Assembly: GCF_033100395.1 (NCBI RefSeq) | Contig: NZ_JAWLVJ010000022.1 | Location: 11,815-75,814, forward strand | Direction: 5' to 3' | DNA: 64,000 nt | From: Terasakiella sp033100395 | GTDB lineage: Bacteria > Pseudomonadota > Alphaproteobacteria > Rhodospirillales > Terasakiellaceae | In this document: positions 43,344 to 51,531 of the stretch, piece after piece | Position numbering within the stretch: the stretch's first letter is position 1 | Layout: every line of letters starts with the position of its first letter | The notes under the pieces: model-generated | Database searches by the model: none | Told to the model about the DNA's origin: nothing | What the model saw: only the letters and a program-made list of their open reading frames with translations | Program-made: the position numbers and the translations under genes

Positions 43344-44609
43344 TTATTCTTGGAAGTCCTTCACCAGTTCAATCTGACCGTTATCATGGAAGTATGATAC
43401 TAACGGTCTCATATGATCAGACACTTTGATGGAACTGATGCGTAGCTGCTGATCGTCACTTGGATAGACATAAGCAACTGTCTTATCGGTAAAGGTTTGC
43501 CCCAGACCTTCCAGCACACCGCCTGCCAGACCTTCGTAGTTTTCTTCCAGGAAAATGTCTTTCATGGCATTTGCACCGCTGACAAGTGCCACGTCCTGAT
43601 TGGTATAACGGTTGAGGAACTGACGCACACGGAAGTAGCGATAAAGTTCAGAAATCAGCACATGATAGCCCGCTTCACACAACTGATTTACACGGGCAAG
43701 GAAGGTTTCAACGTCTGTGCCTTCTTTGTTGGCAAGCTGGGCCATGGAAATTTCCGCTAGACTGATGATGCCGCGTGCTTCACCCGGATTGCGTTTTTCA
43801 AAGCGTGATTTCGCGTGGGTGAAACGGTCGATGAAGCGTTGTTCCACCGTTTCAAACTTGCCGCGCATGGCAAGGATGCGTTGTTTGTAAAGGGCTTCGG
43901 CCGGGATAACGACCTTGCCTTCCGGGCTGAACAGGACCGCGCGCACAAGGCTGGCATGTACCAGTTCAATCGCCATCAGGCGGTTGTCGATTTTATCAAA
44001 TTTCGGACCGTTAAATTCAATCAGGTCAACCTCGATACGGCCCCATTTGATATTGTCTTTCAGGCTGTTGATCAGTTTAACCGGATCATCGGCATAGTGA
44101 TATGCGCCATAGATCAGGTTTACACCCAGAATACCGATGGCTTCCTGCTGTTCCAGGTTGGTGTCATCCAGCATACGCACATGCAGGATAATCTCATCTG
44201 GTTCAGCCCCCGGTTTTGTTTGCAGTTTGATGCCCAGCCAGCCGTGACATTCTGCACGTTTGTGGAAGCTTTGGGCAGTCACGGTGTTGGCAAAGGCGAA
44301 ATAGCGGGTGTCTTTATCGCGGTGATCGGCCACGCGTTCAACAGTCAGGTCAAATTCCCGCTGCAGCATGGTTTCCAGACGGGGGCGCGACACATAACGT
44401 TTATCCGGGCTTGCGCCATAAATCTGGTCGCTGAAAACCATATCGTAAGCAGACATGGATTTGGCGATCGTCCCGGCGGCTGCACCTGCCTGAAAGAACT
44501 GCCTTGCGACTTCCTGACCGGCACCGATTTCAACGATTGTCCCGTAGTGCAATGGGTCCAGGTTAATGGCCAATGCTTTTTCGATGGTGCTCAAGACAGG
44601 CTCAGTCAT
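43344..44609 (-). CDS. Conserved protein of unknown function (421 residues)
   Basis: A soluble 421-residue protein with no signal peptide or membrane helix. Conspicuous motifs are EIGAGQEVARQFFQAGAAAG and IAKSMSAYDMVFSDQIYG in the first 65 residues, HKRAECHGWLGIKLQ near 117, and NLIYGAYHY near 166. I recognise it as a widely conserved family but cannot name a function. It stands alone between the DUF2252 gene and the hemerythrin-GGDEF gene. Confidence 0.7.
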   Translation of the reverse strand: MTEPVLSTIEKALAINLDPLHYGTIVEIGAGQEVARQFFQAGAAAGTIAKSMSAYDMVFSDQIYGASPDKRYVSRPRLETMLQREFDLTVERVADHRDKDTRYFAFANTVTAQSFHKRAECHGWLGIKLQTKPGAEPDEIILHVRMLDDTNLEQQEAIGILGVNLIYGAYHYADDPVKLINSLKDNIKWGRIEVDLIEFNGPKFDKIDNRLMAIELVHASLVRAVLFSPEGKVVIPAEALYKQRILAMRGKFETVEQRFIDRFTHAKSRFEKRNPGEARGIISLAEISMAQLANKEGTDVETFLARVNQLCEAGYHVLISELYRYFRVRQFLNRYTNQDVALVSGANAMKDIFLEENYEGLAGGVLEGLGQTFTDKTVAYVYPSDDQQLRISSIKVSDHMRPLVSYFHDNGQIELVKDFQE

Positions 44610-44895
44610 AATTTTCCCCTTAATTTGTCTGCTTTACTGCGCTGCACATACTGCCTTATTCTTGCCTTTGTGACAAACAGGAATAGCGATTTGGCCCGAA
44701 AAAATGCATATCAGGGGTTAATTTTATCCATGGTAATACCACTGTAATATACTTTTGGTTTCGTTGAAAATAAATATATCAGCTTTTGGGACAAAGCTTT
44801 TGCAGCCCTTGGGTGCGACTCATGACAAAGATACGTAAAATCCTGTAGATGGGCCTTATACATTTGGGTATAGTGCCCCCATGGCAGGAGGGGTT

Positions 44896-46026
44896 ATGTC
44901 ACAAGATAAGTTTGAAGTGTTTCCGTGGAACGATAATTTTAACACCGGGCATAAAGAAATCGATGAACAACATCGAAAACTGGTGTCACTCTTAAATGAA
45001 CTGGCGACAACGCTGATCAACAACCAAACCATGGATGTGTCCAAAGCGTTTGATGATCTGGCGAAATATGCCGATTTCCATTTTGCAGCAGAAGAAGAGA
45101 TTTGGCGAAAGTTTTTTGATGATGATTCCTGGCTGCACTCGCATCAGCTGACGCATTCTTCCTTCCTGCCCAAGGTGCTGGAAATTCAGAAAAATGGCAA
45201 AGACAAGCCGCTGCATGATCTGATTGAAGAGATCATCCAGTTCCTGATCCGCTGGTTGATTTTCCATATCATTGACGATGACAAACGTCTCGCCATCGTG
45301 GTAGAAAGTATGGAAAAAGGTCATGATCTGATAAAAGCAAAACAAATCGCGGATCGAAAAATGAACGGGTCTGTCCGTGTGTTGATAGATGCGGTCCTGA
45401 CCATGTACGATGGGTTGTCCAACCGCACGCTCGGCTTGCTGCGTGAACGCAAAGCCAGAATGGAAGCGGAAGAAAAACTGCGCGAAGCCAATGAAAAGCT
45501 GGAAAAACTTTCATACATCGACCAACTCACCCAGCTTTATAATCGCCGCCATTTCGACGATATCTTTGCGCGTGAACTGAAACGGGCACGGCGCAAGAAA
45601 ACCATGCTGACGCTCATGATGCTGGATGTGGATTATTTCAAACGGCTGAACGACAAATATGGTCACCCGGAAGGGGATGTTGCGCTGAAGAAAGTGGCCC
45701 AAGAGATCAAACGCTGCTGTAAACGCGCCAGCGACTTTTGCTTCCGCATCGGCGGTGAAGAATTCGCCATCCTGACCAATTCCTCAAACAGCGAAGAACA
45801 GGTCCGTCTCGCCGAAACGATCCGCCAGAATATCGAAAACCTGCAAATCCCCAATGAAGACAGCGATGTCAGCGATTTTGCGACCGTGACCATTGGTTTG
45901 GTCTCCGTTATCCCCGATCAGGATACGACTGAAGACGGGATGATGAAGATTGCCGATGGGCGGCTGTATGCGGCTAAGAGGAATAAGCGCAATACGGTGT
46001 TGGCTGAGGGGGAGCGGGGAATTTAA
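44896..46026 (+). CDS. Hemerythrin-GGDEF diguanylate cyclase
   Basis: The 376-residue cytoplasmic protein begins with a bacteriohemerythrin domain (about 1-135). It has iron-ligand motifs NTGHKEIDEQH, HFAAEEEIW and HQLTHSSFL, with a final IRWLIFHIIDDD. A coiled coil precedes a GGDEF domain (about 210-376) with active-site GGEEF. An RxxD inhibitory site (RASD) sits five residues ahead of it. It should make cyclic di-GMP under oxygen or redox control. The start at 44896 follows AGGAGGGG, which lies inside the frame opened by the ATG at 44881. Confidence 0.9.
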   Translation: MSQDKFEVFPWNDNFNTGHKEIDEQHRKLVSLLNELATTLINNQTMDVSKAFDDLAKYADFHFAAEEEIWRKFFDDDSWLHSHQLTHSSFLPKVLEIQKNGKDKPLHDLIEEIIQFLIRWLIFHIIDDDKRLAIVVESMEKGHDLIKAKQIADRKMNGSVRVLIDAVLTMYDGLSNRTLGLLRERKARMEAEEKLREANEKLEKLSYIDQLTQLYNRRHFDDIFARELKRARRKKTMLTLMMLDVDYFKRLNDKYGHPEGDVALKKVAQEIKRCCKRASDFCFRIGGEEFAILTNSSNSEEQVRLAETIRQNIENLQIPNEDSDVSDFATVTIGLVSVIPDQDTTEDGMMKIADGRLYAAKRNKRNTVLAEGERGI

Positions 46027-46064
46027 TTAGGGCTGTCCAGAGGTTATGAAATGATTTGAGTGAC

Positions 46065-46084
46065 AATTGGTACCTGTTACTGCT
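46065..46084. repeat. Left arm of an inverted repeat flanking the accessory gene
   Basis: AATTGGTACCTGTTACTGCT matches the reverse complement of 48311-48330 at 16 of 20 positions, including the uninterrupted GGTACCTGT. The arms bracket the AT-rich gene 46209-48299 with little extra sequence. They could be ends of an inserted cassette, or coincidence around a KpnI-type palindrome. Confidence 0.35.
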
Positions 46085-46208
46085 TCATAATATTATAAAC
46101 GTGTGTCGTTTGCCGTATCAGTGATATTCAGAGATTGCTTTCTCAACACCTTCTCAATAAAGTTCAAATAACTATTCTTCTGAAGCAAAATAAGTTTGAG
46201 CGATATAA

Positions 46209-48299
46209 ATGGCACATAAAACTGGAGGAGGAGCAGCCACTGCGGCAGGAATTGGATACCAAGACCGAGTGGCTGGGTATTTTATCGCACATGTCTTGTT
46301 AGATCACACTTCTGACAAGACATTTCATGAAAAATTATCTGAGATAAACTTCGAAGTATCTTTAGATGTAGATGACCTCAACCTAGTTATGGTGAGTGGC
46401 CGTCATCTTAATATTCAAATTAAACGAGCTTTGTCTTTCTCATTAACAGAAGAAAGCGATTTAACAAAAACACTTACACAATTTGTAAAACAATTTAGCA
46501 GGAACAAAACTGCGAACGCAGAATTTGCACTAATTGCTTCCACAGATTCATCTAGAAAAATATCTCAAGACATGAGAATCGCTCTTGAAGCCATTAGATC
46601 TGGATCAGAAGAAAACTTTCGACGCGATCAAAGCAGTTCTTTGATCCAGGTTTTGGATAGCCTAATTGAAAAGATAAATGACATTTCTGAGGCAAATTCT
46701 TTAGGGCTGTCCCACGAAGATATAATCAATTTACTTCGTAAAACATACGTCATGCCTTTAAACATCATTGAAGGTGGTGATTTAGAACAAGCTATTATCC
46801 TGCTTCTGAAGAATGCTAATTTCTCTAGCCCTCCACTATTATGGGGAAAAATTCTCTCAGATTGCACAGATTACAGCTCCAAAAGGCGTTCACTCACATC
46901 TGAATATATCAGAGAAAAATATTCGTGCTTTAAAAACGAAACAACTGAACAAGAAGACACTATTGATAACTCCGAGTTCTTTGATGTCGTGCTTCCCGAA
47001 TATAATTTCTCAGTAGGGCGAGAAGTCGTCCTTTGTGAGCCTCACGATGATTGGCTGGATGAAGGATATACAAAGGAGAATACTGTTTTCCTAATTGAAT
47101 TTTACCGATTTGATGAAGAGTGCAATGAAAGGATACAATTCTTTGATGGAAAATGTCGTTTAGGGGATGGCTCAGAAGCTAATGTAATCAGTCGCCAAGC
47201 TACTTACGCAGGAATGGAACGCTTTATCGAAAATAATAGAGACCTTATTGGAGATAAAGAGCTCAGGATAATCCCTAATAATTCTGAAGAAGACTTTGAT
47301 GCAAATGAATGTGCTAAAAAATATAAAGCCAGGATTAAAAACGCGTTAGACAAAAACGCGCATCCTTCAAAATGCATTCACTGCGGTGAAGGTATAGATT
47401 CAAATGATTGCCTAATTGCCGAAAGACATTTCGACGGTGAACTGGAAGTAGGGCTTTTACACCCTTATTGTCTAAAACCTGACGACCGAATTATGGGTAC
47501 TATTCAGTCTGAGCTTTTTGAACAATACGCATCATTAAAGGGCTTTGACGCAGGAAAATGGTTTGAAAACATCGAAAGAGGACAAGGGGCATTTATTAAC
47601 GAAAAGATATTTCGAGAACAATCGATGATGCTTTGGGCAGGTCCCGAAGATCAAGGACCACACCAAACATATACTGCTGAATTTTTGCTTGATGATGGAA
47701 CAAGTGAGTTCGCTTTCAAACGTGGGAAGTTACAACTCATTACCAGAGCAAAAGGCGAGGTAATAACTACTACTTTTAATGAAAAGATAAAAAAGCAGTT
47801 GGATCTAGGCGATCCTCTATGTATGTCCGATCAATCCATTGCGTTCGGACCATATAATATGCTTACTCAACAAATCGGTGCATCAGAAAATTTAAGAGAG
47901 ATTACTGAAGTTCGCTTGAAAAAAGTAACTCCAGACATTAGCAAACATCACGACGAATGGAAAAACTGGTACGCACCTCTAATGTATTTTTGGCTTCCCG
48001 GTGTTGACGAGCTTTTATCAATATCAGGCCATGTTATTTTACTAACTCAACCTCTCAAACTAGATCGTTTTCTAAAAAATTGGGAAAAAATTGGTCTCGA
48101 ACTACCAGAATATGAACTTAAAATAATTTCAGATGATAAAGAATTTGATCACTTTGCTGAAGCGGTTTTCCGCCTTACAGACATCCTATTGATTGATCCG
48201 CTGTTTAAAGCTGGGGATGAACCCGAACTTCTCAGCGGAATAGTCATGAGAGATCAAAGAGAGGTGGAAATGGAACATCAAAACAACCAATCTTCTTGA
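46209..48299 (+). CDS. Putative PD-(D/E)XK nuclease protein, Cap4/DUF4297-like N-terminus (accessory, possible defence gene)
   Basis: A 696-residue protein I cannot assign to a named gene. Residues 1-75 look like the N-terminus of DUF4297/Cap4-type nucleases: GGGAATAAGIGYQDRVAGYF, then Glu49, Asp55-Asp56, and QIK (70-72), a plausible E...D...QxK active site. Residues 389-421 hold CxxC-x8-C-x16-HxxC, a likely zinc-binding knuckle. No ATPase or transmembrane region is visible; the C-terminal 250 residues are unrecognised. Coding sequence is AT-rich (for example 23 G+C in 46501-46560, against 34 in 45661-45720) and uses many AGA and ATA codons, implying transfer. It adjoins tRNA-Arg and stands alone. 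Confidence 0.6.
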   Translation: MAHKTGGGAATAAGIGYQDRVAGYFIAHVLLDHTSDKTFHEKLSEINFEVSLDVDDLNLVMVSGRHLNIQIKRALSFSLTEESDLTKTLTQFVKQFSRNKTANAEFALIASTDSSRKISQDMRIALEAIRSGSEENFRRDQSSSLIQVLDSLIEKINDISEANSLGLSHEDIINLLRKTYVMPLNIIEGGDLEQAIILLLKNANFSSPPLLWGKILSDCTDYSSKRRSLTSEYIREKYSCFKNETTEQEDTIDNSEFFDVVLPEYNFSVGREVVLCEPHDDWLDEGYTKENTVFLIEFYRFDEECNERIQFFDGKCRLGDGSEANVISRQATYAGMERFIENNRDLIGDKELRIIPNNSEEDFDANECAKKYKARIKNALDKNAHPSKCIHCGEGIDSNDCLIAERHFDGELEVGLLHPYCLKPDDRIMGTIQSELFEQYASLKGFDAGKWFENIERGQGAFINEKIFREQSMMLWAGPEDQGPHQTYTAEFLLDDGTSEFAFKRGKLQLITRAKGEVITTTFNEKIKKQLDLGDPLCMSDQSIAFGPYNMLTQQIGASENLREITEVRLKKVTPDISKHHDEWKNWYAPLMYFWLPGVDELLSISGHVILLTQPLKLDRFLKNWEKIGLELPEYELKIISDDKEFDHFAEAVFRLTDILLIDPLFKAGDEPELLSGIVMRDQREVEMEHQNNQSS

Positions 48300-48310
48300 T
48301 ATTACTAGAA

Positions 48311-48330
48311 ATCTGTGACAGGTACCGATT
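48311..48330. repeat. Right arm of the inverted repeat flanking the accessory gene
   Basis: Pairs with 46065-46084 (16 of 20 positions). It lies 12 bases after the stop of the accessory gene. An overlapping imperfect tandem, GGTACCGATTAAAA then GGGACCTATTAAAA, runs on to about 48349. Confidence 0.35.
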
Positions 48331-48371
48331 AAAAGGGACCTATTAAAACTTTCATCATAAATAAAGTGAAA

Positions 48372-48448
<77 letters not shown>

Positions 48449-48491
48449 GCATGGGCCCCAACGTAGCAAGCTTCTTTGAAAATGCAAGGCC

Positions 48492-48920
48492 CTAGTGGCG
48501 GGCAAAGGCGCCCATGCCTTCTTTACCGAAAATGACGGTGGTGTACTTGTCTTTGTGATCACCTTGTTCCATGCCGGGCGAACCAATGGGCATGCCGGGT
48601 ACTGACAAGCCTTTGGCATTGGGGCGTTCTTTGAGTAAGCGTTTGATATCATCGGCTGGGACGTGGCCTTCGATCACATAGCCATCGACCACAGCGGTGT
48701 GGCAGGATTCAAGTTGGGCAGGGACGCCGAGCTTCATTTTAACGTCTGTCATGTCCTCGCGCTTGATCTCGGTGACATCAAAGTCATTGTCGCGCAGGTG
48801 CTGGCTCCAGGCTGTACAGCAGCCGCAATATGGGGATTTATAGACGGTGACCTTGGGGCTATCAGCCATGGCGATCTGGCTGAACAAAAGGCTGGCGAGC
48901 AGGGCGATGACGAATTTCAT
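48492..48920 (-). CDS. DUF411 periplasmic metal-binding protein
   Basis: The 142-residue secreted protein has a signal peptide (1-19, ending AMA) and the DUF411 core KVTVYKSPYCGCCTAW with Cys32, Cys34 and Cys35. CHTAVVDGYVIEGHVPADDI follows. DUF411 proteins often occur with copper resistance genes and are thought to bind metals; no such genes are next door here. Start chosen after TGAGGACACAGCC. It lies 43 bases upstream of tRNA-Arg on the same strand. Confidence 0.85.
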   Translation of the reverse strand: MKFVIALLASLLFSQIAMADSPKVTVYKSPYCGCCTAWSQHLRDNDFDVTEIKREDMTDVKMKLGVPAQLESCHTAVVDGYVIEGHVPADDIKRLLKERPNAKGLSVPGMPIGSPGMEQGDHKDKYTTVIFGKEGMGAFARH

Positions 48921-49020
48921 GGCTGTGTCCTCAATTTACGTAACTTCTGTCTTTTTACGCCTGAAATAAGACGGGATTGTGTCTTTCCTGTTGGTGGAAA
49001 GTTCAAAAAATCCTATAAAC

Positions 49021-49794
49021 ATGCCCATGATTTGTATTCGTCCGGTTCTTTGGGCGGGAAGTGAAGGATCGCGTCCGCATCCACTTTCCACATCCGAAAG
49101 TCCTTTGCAATTTACCTCCATCCTTGAAGGCGACAGTCCGTTTCAGGATACGCTGGAACGGGTTAGTGATCCTGAATTCTTGCCGCCCCTGATCATCACC
49201 ACGCCATCGTTGAAAAAGATTGTGGAAGATCAGTGTCATGAGATTGCCTATGACTATGAAGACCTGATCCTTTTGGAGGAAGACGCGCAGTCCGCTGCCG
49301 CACTCAAAGCAGCAGCGGTTTGGTCGAAAGAACATGGCGAAGACTTCCCGATCTTCTTTACGCCCTGTGATCATTTTATTGCAGATCAAGGTGCTTTCAT
49401 GCGCGCAGTAACCGAAGCGGCCTATACAGCGCAGCAAGGTTATCTCGTCAGCTTCGGTGTGGTCGCAGAAGGTGTGCAGACGGCGTACAGTTATATTGAG
49501 GTTGGGGATCGGCTGGATACGGGCTATGCCGGGCACAGTGTTCGTCAGTTTGTTGAAACGCCGGATGTTGAGGCTGTGCAGGCATTGTTGGAAAAGGGAC
49601 GTACCGTCTGGCATGCCGGTTTGGTCTGTGCCACACCGGATATGGTGAACGCGCATCTTAAATCAGAACAGACCGTGGAAGCTGCTTTGCTGGCGGAGAA
49701 TGACAAACTTTGTGTCGTTTCTCTGTTGACCGCCTGGGCAGACCTGAAGACCTGGCCCGGTATCTGGAAGACGCTTAGCTTGGCAGCGCTTTAA
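49021..49794 (+). CDS. Degenerate mannose-1-phosphate guanylyltransferase-like protein
   Basis: The product (257 residues from the ATG at 49021; 49027 is also possible) resembles the nucleotidyltransferase domain of ManC-type enzymes: PVLWAGSEGSRPHPLS near the N-terminus, TPCDHFIAD for the metal Asp (normally PxDH), and YSYIEVGDRL. But the family signature GGxGTRLWPLS...PKQF is altered to AGSEGSRPHPLS...PLQF, losing the catalytic Lys. The protein is also much shorter than ManC (350 or more), lacking the isomerase part. It may be inactive or have a new role. Its end overlaps the convergent peptidase by 20 bases. Confidence 0.6.
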   Translation: MPMICIRPVLWAGSEGSRPHPLSTSESPLQFTSILEGDSPFQDTLERVSDPEFLPPLIITTPSLKKIVEDQCHEIAYDYEDLILLEEDAQSAAALKAAAVWSKEHGEDFPIFFTPCDHFIADQGAFMRAVTEAAYTAQQGYLVSFGVVAEGVQTAYSYIEVGDRLDTGYAGHSVRQFVETPDVEAVQALLEKGRTVWHAGLVCATPDMVNAHLKSEQTVEAALLAENDKLCVVSLLTAWADLKTWPGIWKTLSLAAL

Positions 49795-50731
49795 AGGCCT
49801 GCGTTGAATTTACCAGGGCTGCACGAATACCGGGTTCAAGTGCGGAATGTCCCGCATCCGGTACCACGATAAACTGCGCCTTTGCCCATTTGCGCGCCAG
49901 CTTTTCAGCCGTCACGGGTGGGCAGACCACATCATAGCGCCCCTGCACAATAATACAGGGCAGATGAATGATGCGGTTGAGCTTTTTCAGGATATGTCCT
50001 TCATCCATAAAGAATTTATGTTTGAAGTAATGGGCTTCCAGCCGCGCGAGGCACAAGGTGTTATGCGGGTCTGGATTGTAAGACCCATGATGGGGCAGAA
50101 GCGTCGCGCAGGCTTCTTCATAGGATGACCAGGCAACGGCCGCCGGATGATGCACCTGCGGGTCCGGATCGTTTAGCCGCTTGATGTAATTATTCAGCAG
50201 ATCATCACGTTCAGATTCAGGCAGGAAGTTTTTGAATTCACGGGCGGCTTCGGGGTGGAAAGTGCCCATTCTGTTGATAAACCATTCCCCTTCGTATTCC
50301 TGCCCCATAAAGATGCCACGCAGGATAAAACCCAGGCAGCGATCAGGATGCGCAATGCCGTAGGCCAGCGCAAGCGTGCTACCCCATGACCCGCCAAAGA
50401 CAAACCAGCGGTTAATGTCGCGCATCTTTCTGATCTTTTCCAGATCTTTGATCAGGTCTGCAGTCGTGTTGTTTTCAATGCTGGCAGCAGGTGTGGAGCG
50501 ACCACAGCCGCGTTGATCCAGCAAGACAATCCGGTAATGCTGCGGGTCAAAGAAACGACGATGAATACTGGATGCGCCAGCCCCCGGGCCGCCATGTAAA
50601 AACACGATGGGCACACCGTTTGGATTGCCGCATTCTTCCCAATAGATATTGTGGCCGTCCCCCACATCCAGCATGCCGGAGTCATAAGGGGTGAGAGCAG
50701 GGAACAAATCGGTACCGCGGGTGTAAGGCAT
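49775..50731 (-). CDS. pip: Prolyl aminopeptidase (proline iminopeptidase)
   Basis: The 318-residue alpha/beta hydrolase removes N-terminal proline from peptides. It has the family oxyanion motif HGGPGAG (residues 45-51), the DQRGCGRSTP signature, the nucleophile elbow GGSWGST, and a catalytic Asp and His in the C-terminal QGRYDVVCPP and DAGHSALEP. Length matches S33 family enzymes. It ends inside the convergent nucleotidyltransferase-like gene and starts five bases after the SNase-like gene's stop. Confidence 0.92.
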   Translation of the reverse strand: MPYTRGTDLFPALTPYDSGMLDVGDGHNIYWEECGNPNGVPIVFLHGGPGAGASSIHRRFFDPQHYRIVLLDQRGCGRSTPAASIENNTTADLIKDLEKIRKMRDINRWFVFGGSWGSTLALAYGIAHPDRCLGFILRGIFMGQEYEGEWFINRMGTFHPEAAREFKNFLPESERDDLLNNYIKRLNDPDPQVHHPAAVAWSSYEEACATLLPHHGSYNPDPHNTLCLARLEAHYFKHKFFMDEGHILKKLNRIIHLPCIIVQGRYDVVCPPVTAEKLARKWAKAQFIVVPDAGHSALEPGIRAALVNSTQAFKALPS

Positions 50732-50735
50732 TTAT

Positions 50736-51425
50736 TTAATCAATCACTTCAATCTGGCTTGGGTGGTTTGCTTCTATCATAGGACCATTTTGCTTGGAAA
50801 CCCAACCCCTTATTCTGATCTCTGTTCCTTTTAAGGTGGGCAGGTCAAATCCATAGCTTTTAAAGATATGGTGATCGCGTTTGCTGATTTTAACCGTAAA
50901 ATCTGTGCGCCAGTTCTGCCCGAAGTTCAGATAGGTGGTGCCTTTGATATGGGCAACGTCGATGACGAGGCCCTGGACAATACCAAATGTTTCTGTCTCA
51001 ATCGTTTCATCAAGGGCCGATTGCACATAGGGGCTTTCCAGCAGGTAGAGATCACGGATGAAAGCTTCCTCTCCGTCATAAGGATAGGGGATGGCTTTGT
51101 TCTGGCGGACCAGTTCCCCCTGCAGCCAACGTTTGTCCAAAAGGTAAACATGGGCAGGCTTGCGGCCATAGCGATCAGGCTTATCTGAAAGTAGGCGAAC
51201 CTTGACTTTATCGCCCTTGCTGACGAAATCGAGGAGGGCGGTAGCGTCTTTGTCATATAACAGTCCGGCAAGGCGTACTGGGCCTGTTTTTTTTAGTCGC
51301 AGCTCAAAGGGCAGGGTGAGGGAGACCACTTCATCGCGAAAGGTTTGTGCAAAGACGGTCTTGACCTGAACAAGTATAAGCCCCACAAACAGACAGAATA
51401 CGAATTTTGTTTTGTGGTGGTCCAT
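50736..51425 (-). CDS. Secreted SNase-like (thermonuclease-fold) protein
   Basis: The 229-residue product begins with a signal peptide (from MDHHKTKFVFCLFV, cleaved near FAQT). It contains a staphylococcal-nuclease-like segment, KVRLLSDKPDRYGRKPAHVYL, followed by WLQGELVRQNKA. The last third may be an OB-fold (TTYLNFGQNWRTDFTV). The usual nuclease catalytic Arg/Glu set is only partly recognisable, so activity is uncertain. I prefer the start at 51425 because it gives a clean signal peptide. A tiny divergent frame starts at 51424. Confidence 0.7.
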   Translation of the reverse strand: MDHHKTKFVFCLFVGLILVQVKTVFAQTFRDEVVSLTLPFELRLKKTGPVRLAGLLYDKDATALLDFVSKGDKVKVRLLSDKPDRYGRKPAHVYLLDKRWLQGELVRQNKAIPYPYDGEEAFIRDLYLLESPYVQSALDETIETETFGIVQGLVIDVAHIKGTTYLNFGQNWRTDFTVKISKRDHHIFKSYGFDLPTLKGTEIRIRGWVSKQNGPMIEANHPSQIEVID

Positions 51426-51513
51426 GAACCGTTTCACGCTGCTTGCCATTATGATCACGTTGGGTCTTCTTCTTGTTCTGGGACAGATGGGCCGGATGGG
51501 GTTGTTGAATTAA
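51424..51513 (+). CDS. Possible 29-residue single-helix membrane peptide
   Basis: MNRFTLLAIMITLGLLLVLG begins a 29-codon frame ending QMGRMGLLN, one clear membrane helix. GTGGTGG precedes the ATG by two bases, so ribosome spacing is tight. It ends 18 bases before the carboxypeptidase start. It overlaps head-to-head with the SNase-like gene start, which makes promoters for both awkward. Small helical peptides of this sort are often real but unannotated; evidence here is thin. Confidence 0.3.
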   Translation: MNRFTLLAIMITLGLLLVLGQMGRMGLLN

Positions 51514-51531
51514 CGAATGAAAGAAAATGAC

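Noticed and set aside
43815..44747. Long plus-strand frame opposite the conserved 421-residue gene
   Set aside because: An antisense shadow produced by codon bias of the real minus-strand gene.
46021..46208. Search for a duplicated tRNA-Arg 3' end as an integration scar
   Set aside because: The left flank of the accessory gene holds no copy of the tRNA 3' sequence, so tRNA-directed integration is not supported.
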